Below, piece by piece: positions 6,775 to 12,293 of a stretch of 12,293 nt of DNA. The stretch lies in contig JALUUU010000089.1 of NCBI GenBank assembly GCA_027021185.1, positions 1-12,293 of the forward strand. The letters run 5' to 3'. Position 1 is the first letter of the stretch. Every line of letters begins with the position of its first letter. The DNA is from an archaeon. GTDB taxonomy: Archaea; Hydrothermarchaeota; Hydrothermarchaeia; Hydrothermarchaeales; JALUUU01. Below the pieces are notes generated by a model. That model saw only the letters and a list, made by a program, of their open reading frames with translations, had not been told where the DNA came from and made no database searches. A program made the position numbers and the translations under genes.

Positions 6775-8088
6775 CTACCGCAGGGTTCCTCCAAGGCCTA
6801 GAAGCATGTTCTCAACTTTTTTATAGTCCTCTCCTGAGAACTCTATTGCCTCAACCCGTAGTGTAATGCTCTTTTTACCCTCGGGCACCTGCTCCCCCCT
6901 GTACGTGTCTATCACTCTGCAGGAGATTATTCTGGGATCAAGGGCCTCAATAAGTTTGCACAGAGGCTCCTCCTGAAGGCTCTCTGGATAAACCACTGAG
7001 AAATCCCTTGTCGTCTTGGGCATGTTTTTGAGCCTCCACTCTCTCAAGAACTCTTTCCCTAGGAGCTCCACGTTGCTCAGCTTAAGGATCACCCTGCCGC
7101 GGTTTGTCCTGAGCACGACCTCCTCGGGTGTGACATTCTTCACCACCCCCACATGGACAGCTCCAGAGTATATATGCCTGAGGGCAACCTCTTTACCAAC
7201 CGCCTTGCTGAGCTTTTTGAGCTCACCCGTAAGGGCTAGGATTGCCTTGTCACTCCGCCCCATAGATGTGTCTATATCCCCTATGTGCCTAGCGCTCTCA
7301 GCCATTATCCTGCTAAAGGCATGGCTGTCCCGCCTCTCTATTACGTCCTTGAGTTCCTTGACTTTTTCCAAGAAAACCCTCCTCACCTCAGCGGTGTAGG
7401 GGTTATGCATTTGGATGGAGGCGTAGAGCCTAGGGCTCTGTCCTACTATGCGGGCTATGAAGTCCAGCATGAGCTCATATACAGGGGAGGCAAATTTCCG
7501 GGAATGCTTCACGTCAACCCCCAGATCTTTGAGGGTGTATGCCAGGGATATGTAGGCAAAGTGGGTAAGCCCCTGCACCACACCCATGATACGATCATGC
7601 TCCTTGGGGGTGGTCACGTAAACCCTCGCCTTTCTCCTGTTCAGAAAGTCTAGGAGGAATTTCTCCCATTTCTCTGTGCGGACGGGGGTAACAACAACGG
7701 TCTGCCCCTCGAGGCTGGTTATTCTAGGGCCGAACATGGGATGCATGCCAATAATCTCTGCCCGGGGATTGGCGTACTTCAGCATGGCTTCACATGGCTC
7801 GACCTTGACCGAGGTGACGTCACTGAGAAGTGCGCCGTCTCGGACATGGGGGGCGACTTCCTTGATTACGTCGATGGTGTTCTCGATGTAGACGGATATC
7901 AATACGATGTCGCTTTCTTTAGCGGCTTTCACGTTGTCCGTCGTAAAGGCTACCCCGAGTTCATTGGCAACCCTCTCCCCTTTGATGGCGTTTCTGCCTG
8001 TGATAACTACGTCACAGCCTTCTTCTTTAAAAAATCCTGCAAATATCCTGCCGAAGCTTCCGCTGCCACCTATTACAGCTACCTTCAT
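6775..8088 (-). CDS. tyrA: Prephenate dehydrogenase with C-terminal FDX-ACB-like domain
   Basis: Oxidatively decarboxylates prephenate to 4-hydroxyphenylpyruvate in tyrosine synthesis. The N-terminal Rossmann domain starts with IGGSGSFG at 6-13. Gly31-Arg32-Asn33 at the end of the second strand suggests NADP(H) rather than NAD(H). The catalytic-domain motif GMHPMFGP at 114-121 and the EHDR...GLTHF block at 163-177 are present, and the helical dimerisation part extends to about 300. The remainder is unusual: residues 305-345 look like a small beta-rich module, and residues 361-437 match the ferredoxin-fold anticodon-binding (FDX-ACB) domain of phenylalanyl-tRNA synthetase, with DTYRGEQVPEGKKS followed by LRVEA and a final GLGGTLR. 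No ACT or chorismate mutase domain is seen. At 437 residues it is much longer than the roughly 280-residue catalytic core. It is monocistronic and divergent from aroK. Confidence 0.9.
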   Translation of the reverse strand: MKVAVIGGSGSFGRIFAGFFKEEGCDVVITGRNAIKGERVANELGVAFTTDNVKAAKESDIVLISVYIENTIDVIKEVAPHVRDGALLSDVTSVKVEPCEAMLKYANPRAEIIGMHPMFGPRITSLEGQTVVVTPVRTEKWEKFLLDFLNRRKARVYVTTPKEHDRIMGVVQGLTHFAYISLAYTLKDLGVDVKHSRKFASPVYELMLDFIARIVGQSPRLYASIQMHNPYTAEVRRVFLEKVKELKDVIERRDSHAFSRIMAESARHIGDIDTSMGRSDKAILALTGELKKLSKAVGKEVALRHIYSGAVHVGVVKNVTPEEVVLRTNRGRVILKLSNVELLGKEFLREWRLKNMPKTTRDFSVVYPESLQEEPLCKLIEALDPRIISCRVIDTYRGEQVPEGKKSITLRVEAIEFSGEDYKKVENMLLGLGGTLR

Positions 8089-8115
8089 CTAAGGCAAATT
8101 CGCATCTTTTAATAC

Positions 8116-8121
8116 ATATAT
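8116..8121 (-). promoter_or_regulatory. TATA-like element for tyrA
   Basis: Minus-strand ATATAT, about 30 bp before the tyrA ATG at 8088, which predicts a leader of only a few bases. An alternative TATTAAAA (plus 8107-8114) is nearer, about 22 bp away, and less well placed. Confidence 0.4.
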
Positions 8122-8137
8122 CCTTCGAATCAGAAGG
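8122..8137. promoter_or_regulatory. Inverted repeat between the divergent tyrA and aroK TATA boxes
   Basis: CCTTC-N6-GAAGG. Each arm directly abuts one TATA box, ATATAT for tyrA on the left and TATAAAAG for aroK on the right. The arms therefore occupy the BRE positions of both promoters (CGAAGG and AGAAGG, read in each direction). It may be a shared operator or simply two mirror-image BREs. Confidence 0.4.
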
Positions 8138-8145
8138 TATAAAAG
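8138..8145 (+). promoter_or_regulatory. TATA box of aroK
   Basis: TATAAAAG, centre about 28 bp before the aroK GTG. It predicts a leaderless or nearly leaderless mRNA, in line with the lack of a Shine-Dalgarno before that start. Same octamer and similar spacing as at pyrB. Confidence 0.6.
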
Positions 8146-8169
8146 CTTTGAAAACATACCCCTAGAGCC

Positions 8170-8694
8170 GTGAAAAAAAACATCGTTCTCACAGGGTTCA
8201 TGGGCGCCGGGAAAAGTACTGTGGGAAAAAAACTCGCAAGGACATTGAACATGTCCATAGTGGATACTGACGACCTAATAGAGAGCAGAGCCGAAATGAG
8301 CATCACCGACATCTTTGCCCGCCACGGAGAGGAGCATTTCAGAGAATTGGAAGAGAAAGTGGTGGAAGAGGTTTCCAGGCTTGAGAATCACGTTATCGTG
8401 ACGGGAGGAGGCGTGGTCCTACGAGAGAGCAACATGAAAAATCTGAAGAAAAACGGCGTGGTGATCTACCTTCACGCAACACCAGAAGTGATTTATGAGA
8501 GGATCAAGGACCAGACACACCGCCCGCTTCTCCAAGTGGATGATCCAATGGCCAAGATAAAGGAGCTGCTAGAGTATCGAGCCCCTTTCTATGCAAACAA
8601 CGACTTCACCGTGGACACAAGCAATCTCTCTGTAGAGGAAGTCGTTGAAGAGATTCTCAGAGTTCTGAGGAAAAAAGGCCTCATATCCTCCTAG
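8170..8694 (+). CDS. aroK: Shikimate kinase, bacterial AroK/AroL type (P-loop)
   Basis: Phosphorylates shikimate to shikimate 3-phosphate with ATP. The 174-residue length and motifs are those of the bacterial NMP-kinase-like family: Walker A GFMGAGKST at 9-17, VDTDDLIE with shikimate-binding Asp32 and Asp34, substrate Arg58 in FREL, the GGG turn at 79-81, the lid Arg118 in THRPL, and Arg137 in YRAPFY. Most archaea instead use an unrelated GHMP-superfamily shikimate kinase, so this is an unusual form for the setting and suggests transfer or replacement. The start is a GTG at 8170, supported by the TATA box about 28 bp upstream. It is oriented against its flanking shikimate genes and its stop overlaps the TPR-like gene stop in a shared CTAG. 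Confidence 0.94.
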   Translation: MKKNIVLTGFMGAGKSTVGKKLARTLNMSIVDTDDLIESRAEMSITDIFARHGEEHFRELEEKVVEEVSRLENHVIVTGGGVVLRESNMKNLKKNGVVIYLHATPEVIYERIKDQTHRPLLQVDDPMAKIKELLEYRAPFYANNDFTVDTSNLSVEEVVEEILRVLRKKGLISS

Positions 8695-9062
8695 CTTTTC
8701 AGCTGCCTTAGCTTTTTAAGGGAATCATGGGAGCCTGATTTGGTGTACATCTCAGCAGCCTTTCCGGTGTTTCCCAGCTTCAGATAAGCATCCCCCATCA
8801 ACCCGTATGGATATTCTCTGCCGTAGTAGGACATGCCCAGGGCGTATTCAAGGAGTTCTAGAGCGTGCTTGGCCCTTCCCCGCCTAAGATCCTCCTCCGC
8901 CTCTACGCAGTACCTCATACGCTTCCTGTTCGCCTCAATAAATGGTTTCTGGTCCTGAGGGCTGAGCCTTGCTATTATCTCAGATGACAGCTCAGCGGCA
9001 GAGAGATTCTTATATTCGGGGATGAACTTTTTCAGGATTTTCTCCTCGTCTCTGATTGCCAT
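8691..9062 (-). CDS. Small TPR-like helical protein in the shikimate operon
   Basis: Function is not recognised. The 123-residue protein is helical and charged. Residues about 55-115 carry two TPR-like helical hairpins: AEEDLRRGRAKHALELLEYA, then YGLMGDAYLKLGNTGKAAEMY. The second has the classic G-Y-L-G-A-Y spacing. There is no signal peptide or membrane segment, so it is likely cytoplasmic. GAGGAGAT lies just before the ATG at 9062 inside the aroE tail, which supports both the start and cotranscription; the gap to aroE is 2 bp. It may be a protein-interaction partner for enzymes of the operon, but only its position suggests that. Its TAG stop overlaps the aroK stop. Confidence 0.8.
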   Translation of the reverse strand: MAIRDEEKILKKFIPEYKNLSAAELSSEIIARLSPQDQKPFIEANRKRMRYCVEAEEDLRRGRAKHALELLEYALGMSYYGREYPYGLMGDAYLKLGNTGKAAEMYTKSGSHDSLKKLRQLKS

Positions 9063-9064
9063 AG

Positions 9065-9925
9065 CTATCTCCTCAGTCTCTCCAACACAACTCTCCTCAT
9101 AAGGTCCACAGGGGGATCAACATTCAGCCAGATCCTCTCGGCCTCGGCGCCCTGATTTACAAACATGTCAACGCCGCCTATTATTACCTTAACTCCCGCC
9201 TTCTTCGCCTCTTTCATGAGCCGTGTCTCCAGGGGGGTGTACACGATATCCATGAGGCAGATATCGGCTGGGATGTCTTCTGCCCTGAGAAGGGTGTCAT
9301 TCACCTTTGGGGCCATGCCCACAGGGGTGCAGTGGATAAGGATATCGATTTTTTCAAGCTCCCTTTGTTTGCTTTCGTCGGTAAAGATGCCCCAGCTAAC
9401 CTCGGCACCCGTACATTTTCCAACATCCGAGGCAAGCTTCTGCAACTCCTCACGATCAATGCCTACAAGCCTCAAAGTATTCACCCCACCCTTTAAAGCG
9501 AGGGTGACGGCTATTGCCCTGGCAGCGCCTCCGGAGCCAAGAATAAGCACGTCCCGTCCCTCGGGATCGGCTCCCCGGCTTATGAGGGCCTGCAGTGCTC
9601 CGTCGCCGTCTGTGTTATATCCGACGAGGCGTTCTCCCATCTTTATAGTATTAACAGCCCCAATTATCTTCGCCTCCTCTGAAAGCTCGTCGAGATACTG
9701 CATAACTGCGACTTTATGGGGTATGGTCACGTTCACGCCTCCGATACCCAAGGCTCTGAAACCCTCCACGGCCTCTTTGAGGGATTCTCTGGAGACGTTG
9801 AATGCCGTATACACACAGTTGAGATTTAGCTCCTCAAAGGCGGCGTTATGCATGGCTGGTGACAGGGTGTGCTCTATAGGGTCACCTATCACGCAGAAAA
9901 CCTTGGTTTTACCATCAATCTCCAT
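9065..9925 (-). CDS. aroE: Shikimate dehydrogenase
   Basis: Reduces 3-dehydroshikimate to shikimate. The 286-residue protein has the substrate motif SPAMHN at 22-27, NVTIPHK with catalytic Lys71, NTDGDG with catalytic Asp106, and the Rossmann loop ILGSGGAAR at 128-136. The C-terminal GGVDMFVNQGAEAERIW completes the family pattern. At the end of the second Rossmann strand, where NADP-dependent AroE enzymes usually carry Asn-Arg-Thr, this one has Asp157-Arg158-Glu159, which raises the possibility of NAD use. The ATG at 9925 follows the aroD stop after 1 bp, with a GGGGGTG upstream. The downstream TPR-like gene begins 2 bp after its stop. Confidence 0.96.
   Translation of the reverse strand: MEIDGKTKVFCVIGDPIEHTLSPAMHNAAFEELNLNCVYTAFNVSRESLKEAVEGFRALGIGGVNVTIPHKVAVMQYLDELSEEAKIIGAVNTIKMGERLVGYNTDGDGALQALISRGADPEGRDVLILGSGGAARAIAVTLALKGGVNTLRLVGIDREELQKLASDVGKCTGAEVSWGIFTDESKQRELEKIDILIHCTPVGMAPKVNDTLLRAEDIPADICLMDIVYTPLETRLMKEAKKAGVKVIIGGVDMFVNQGAEAERIWLNVDPPVDLMRRVVLERLRR
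9067..9074 (-). promoter_or_regulatory. Ribosome binding site of the TPR-like gene
   Basis: GAGGAGAT on the minus strand, ending 4 nt before the ATG at 9062 and lying across the end of aroE. It fixes the start of a gene with no recognised family and shows that genes inside the operon use Shine-Dalgarno sites. Confidence 0.55.
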
Positions 9926-9926
9926 T

Positions 9927-10613
9927 TTACACCCCCAGAATTTCTAGCACATGCTTCACTTCATCCACCGACAGCTGCCCAGGGGCTGTGGGCCGAGAAA
10001 CGTATCCATAGACCAGGGATGACCCGAGTAACGGCGCGGCGACCCTGGAGAGCGTCCCGAGCTTTCCCATTGAGATGGTGCATATCCTCCATTTCTGCGA
10101 GGCAGAGAGGGTTACCTCCAAAAGCCTTAACACGTCTCTCATGTTGTTGGCCGTAACCGCGAGCTTGGCTATGTCAGCTCCTGCCTCATGCTCTCTTTTA
10201 AGTATTGCCATCATATCCTCCTCAGCCGGCGTACCCTGGAAGTTGTGGTGGGATACTATTATATCTGTCGAAGCATCTCTGGCTTTCTTCGCAGTGTCTA
10301 CGAGGGAGGGCATTTCCAGCTCAAGGTCAACATAGCGGGCCTCCCCAAGGCATGCCTCGAGGAGGGATCTTCTGTCTTCCTCGGTTCCCTTGAAAGCGCC
10401 TCCTTCTCCTTTTGGTCTTACTGTGAGGATAACGTCCCTGCCCGTGGCTTTGTTAACTTTTCTCAGGAGTCTTCTAACCTTATTGGGGGCGGGGTCTTCC
10501 AGGGCATCAGCTCTCACCTCGATTATATCAGCGTTCTCCGCTCTCAGGGAGACTTCAACGAAGTCTCTGGGAGAGGGTTCCATGACTGAGGCGCATATGA
10601 GTGGTTGCTTCAT
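9927..10613 (-). CDS. aroD: 3-Dehydroquinate dehydratase, type I
   Basis: Dehydrates 3-dehydroquinate to 3-dehydroshikimate through a Schiff base. The 228-residue protein has the class I signatures: EVRAD at 32-36, the catalytic-histidine segment SHHNFQGTP at 121-129, Schiff-base Lys150 in DIAKLAVTA, and the late RP...APGQLS segment (207-215) that closes the active site. The start overlaps the stop of the DHQ synthase gene by ATGA, so translation is probably coupled. It matches the short archaeal class I proteins and is not fused to shikimate dehydrogenase. Confidence 0.96.
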   Translation of the reverse strand: MKQPLICASVMEPSPRDFVEVSLRAENADIIEVRADALEDPAPNKVRRLLRKVNKATGRDVILTVRPKGEGGAFKGTEEDRRSLLEACLGEARYVDLELEMPSLVDTAKKARDASTDIIVSHHNFQGTPAEEDMMAILKREHEAGADIAKLAVTANNMRDVLRLLEVTLSASQKWRICTISMGKLGTLSRVAAPLLGSSLVYGYVSRPTAPGQLSVDEVKHVLEILGV

Positions 10614-11737
10614 CTCTCTATGACGCTCTCTTCCACTTCCATGCCGAAGTGTCTCCCTATGGCTTTCACATAGAGCAGAACCTCATCCCCAACCTTGAGA
10701 TCGGACACAGAAATAGGGGAGCCGTCTTTCCCCACAAGATTAATAGTCTCGGCATTCTGCAGCAGGGTCTTGTAAACCCTGCCTTCATGCTCCGCCTCGA
10801 CCAGAATAAGAGGGCGGCGTTCGATTTTAACTCTTCCCACGATGACACTTCTTGTTTTCCCTGAGCTGTCGACGGCGAGAACCTCGTCTCCGGCAGAAAG
10901 CTCGCTCAGGTATCTGGTCTTGCCATCTGGTGCCAGGATGTACGCATGCACTGCTCCGGCGTTTACCCTGAACGGCCTTGAGGCAACGTATTCGGACTCT
11001 AGGGTTTCTGAGTGGACTAGGAAGAGTCCTGACCCCTGGGAGCCGATGAGCATGCCCTCCCCCCTTTCCAGGAGAGATGCGGCGTCGACACAGACCCTGT
11101 CCCCCATACCCACCTGCTTGAGGGAGGTTATCTTGGCAGCGACCAATTCAAGCCTCTCCTCCCTGAGCTGCACGAGCTCTGCCACTTTCTTTATCTCAAT
11201 AATGTCCTGAGTAGACAAGAGCACTCCGTCAACACCGACCTCGAGGGTTTCAAAGGCTAGCTTTGCCTCATCGGAGTCTCTTACACCGGCCATGACCTTC
11301 ACATCCTTTTTCTGAAGCTCTGCGATGAGGTTCTCCAGAGGGATAACCTTCCAGTCTTTCCCCACGACTATGATGTAGTCAGCGTCTCCGGCTTCGAGGG
11401 CCGCCAGTCTCTCATACTTCTTCCCCGCTATTTCCACGTATCCTGCAACTTTTTTTCCCTCTTTCTTCAGCTTCCGTATCCTCTCGAGATCTTTTGATTC
11501 CTCCAGAGCCGCGGGAAGATCTTCTGTTCCGTCACCTTCTCCAGGGGAGCCGACTATGGCCACGTCGCCTTTCTCTCCAAATGTGGCCAGCAGTATATTG
11601 CCCAGTTTCTCGGCCTTGGTGAGGTCTTCTTCTTCAACAACAACACAAGCGGCCCCTGATTCCAGGGCTGCTGTTACGAGGGATTTTCTGTTTTCCCAGG
11701 TGGGGCCTCCGGTGGAGTCAACCCAGAAGAATTTCAT
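10610..11737 (-). CDS. aroB': 3-Dehydroquinate synthase II (archaeal)
   Basis: Converts 2-amino-3,7-dideoxy-D-threo-hept-6-ulosonate (ADH) to 3-dehydroquinate with NAD, the second step of the archaeal route that replaces DAHP synthase and AroB. The 375-residue protein is within family length. It begins MKFFWVDSTG and carries the characteristic VGMGDRVCVD at 209-218, GMLIGSQGSGLFLVHSE at 228-244 and RPFRVNAGAVHAY at 254-266. A beta-rich C-terminal domain occupies about 275-375. The ATG at 11737 directly abuts the stop of the ADH synthase gene, with AAGGAGCT 7 nt upstream. It is unrelated to bacterial AroB; no bacterial-type first enzymes are seen here. Confidence 0.95.
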   Translation of the reverse strand: MKFFWVDSTGGPTWENRKSLVTAALESGAACVVVEEEDLTKAEKLGNILLATFGEKGDVAIVGSPGEGDGTEDLPAALEESKDLERIRKLKKEGKKVAGYVEIAGKKYERLAALEAGDADYIIVVGKDWKVIPLENLIAELQKKDVKVMAGVRDSDEAKLAFETLEVGVDGVLLSTQDIIEIKKVAELVQLREERLELVAAKITSLKQVGMGDRVCVDAASLLERGEGMLIGSQGSGLFLVHSETLESEYVASRPFRVNAGAVHAYILAPDGKTRYLSELSAGDEVLAVDSSGKTRSVIVGRVKIERRPLILVEAEHEGRVYKTLLQNAETINLVGKDGSPISVSDLKVGDEVLLYVKAIGRHFGMEVEESVIER

Positions 11738-12293
11738 TTACTCTAGCTCCTTCATGGCCTCGTCTACACTGGCGTCATCATGGACAATCCTGCTAAAGGC
11801 ACGAACCATTTTAGTGGGGTCCTCAGCCTGGAAGACGTTTCTGCCTATAGAGGTCCCGGCGCCTCCGGCGTCGATAGAGTCTCTGACCATCTCCAACACA
11901 TCTCTGGTGGTGCTCATCTTTGGCCCGCCAGCTATCACCACCGGAACTGGACAGCCCTTAATCACCTCTTTGAAAGAATCAGGATCGCCTGTGTAGTTGG
12001 TCTTAATTATATCAGCTCCAAGCTCCGCGCCTGCCCGCGCCGCGAGCTTAACTACTTCCACATCATGTTCCGAGCCTATTTTTTTCCCTCTCGGATACAT
12101 CATAGCCAGCAGGGGCATCCCCCACTCCGCGCATTCACGGGCAACCCACCCCAGAAGCTCCAGCATATCCGCCTCGTTTTCAGCCCCAACATTGATGTGC
12201 ACGCTCACCGCGTCGGCCCCCAGTTTTATGGCCTCCTCAACGGTTGTAACGAGGACTTTGTTGTTGGGATCTGGGCCCAGGGAAGTGCTGGCC
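11738..12293 (-). CDS. aroA': ADH synthase (class I aldolase family), N-terminus cut by window edge
   Basis: Probably 2-amino-3,7-dideoxy-D-threo-hept-6-ulosonate synthase, which makes ADH from a deoxy-ketohexose phosphate and aspartate semialdehyde. The frame stays open to the right edge: 28 residues ahead of the GTG at 12208 read through [20 protein letters not shown] and match the family, so that GTG is internal. About 184 residues are visible of a usual 260-270. Features seen are SVHINVGAE, the Schiff-base Lys in [20 protein letters not shown], and the phosphate-binding [12 protein letters not shown]. The related archaeal class I fructose-bisphosphate aldolase has a very similar sequence. 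Direct linkage to DHQ synthase II, aroD and aroE favours the shikimate role. Confidence 0.9.
   Translation of the reverse strand, partial: ASTSLGPDPNNKVLVTTVEEAIKLGADAVSVHINVGAENEADMLELLGWVARECAEWGMPLLAMMYPRGKKIGSEHDVEVVKLAARAGAELGADIIKTNYTGDPDSFKEVIKGCPVPVVIAGGPKMSTTRDVLEMVRDSIDAGGAGTSIGRNVFQAEDPTKMVRAFSRIVHDDASVDEAMKELE
11745..11752 (-). promoter_or_regulatory. Ribosome binding site of DHQ synthase II
   Basis: AAGGAGCT on the minus strand, 7 nt before the ATG at 11737, inside the 3' end of the ADH synthase gene. The start codon itself directly follows the upstream stop. Confidence 0.5.

Noticed and set aside
7741..8112. Plus-strand open frame of 123 codons over the 5' part of tyrA
   Set aside because: Shadow of the tyrA Rossmann domain; no family resemblance, and it runs through the tyrA promoter.
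9165..9947. 260-codon open frame on the plus strand opposite aroE
   Set aside because: It lies antisense over a complete aroE with all catalytic motifs. Its translation is Ser/Pro/Thr-rich low-quality sequence, and no ribosome site or TATA box fits it.

Overview
This window is an ordinary-looking but very compact stretch of an archaeal chromosome. The archaeal assignment rests on gene content: the archaeal acetoacetyl-CoA thiolase / HMG-CoA synthase / DUF35 trio, the archaeal early shikimate route (ADH synthase plus 3-dehydroquinate synthase II), PyrB with a separate PyrI, a Sec11-like signal peptidase with a Ser-His-Asp set, and a tRNA-Pro without encoded CCA. TATA boxes lying about 27-30 bp before start codons (short-leader or leaderless transcripts) fit the same picture. 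Base composition is moderate. A euryarchaeal methanogen or a relative is likely, but I cannot name the lineage.

Layout. (1) 1-2600, plus strand: the 3' part of an agmatinase gene, then pyrB-pyrI (aspartate transcarbamoylase) with its own TATA box inside the agmatinase gene, then a small membrane protein. (2) 6077 down to 2597, minus strand: an HTH regulator, HMG-CoA synthase, thiolase, a DUF35 Zn-ribbon/OB protein and a 56-residue Cys-rich protein, tightly packed as one apparent mevalonate-entry operon. (3) 6078-6213: the regulator's promoter with an 8-bp perfect inverted repeat just upstream. (4) 6214-6774, plus strand: tRNA-Pro(CGG) and signal peptidase I. (5) 6775-8088, minus: prephenate dehydrogenase with an unexpected C-terminal FDX-ACB-like domain. 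(6) 8170-8694, plus: a bacterial-type shikimate kinase, divergent from tyrA across an 81-bp promoter region. (7) 12293 down to 8691, minus: ADH synthase (cut by the window edge), DHQ synthase II, 3-dehydroquinate dehydratase, shikimate dehydrogenase and a small TPR-like protein.

How the genes work together. Block 7 plus aroK carries the pathway from ADH through 3-dehydroquinate, 3-dehydroshikimate and shikimate to shikimate 3-phosphate; tyrA acts later, on the tyrosine branch. EPSP synthase, chorismate synthase and chorismate mutase are not in the window. Block 2 condenses acetyl-CoA to HMG-CoA for isoprenoid lipids. Agmatinase supplies putrescine and PyrBI begins committed pyrimidine synthesis.

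I see no mobile element, CRISPR array, prophage or defence island. The points most worth following are the TyrA/FDX-ACB fusion, the bacterial-type shikimate kinase in an otherwise archaeal pathway cluster, the operator-like repeat in front of the mevalonate regulator, and the Cys-rich small protein closing that operon.
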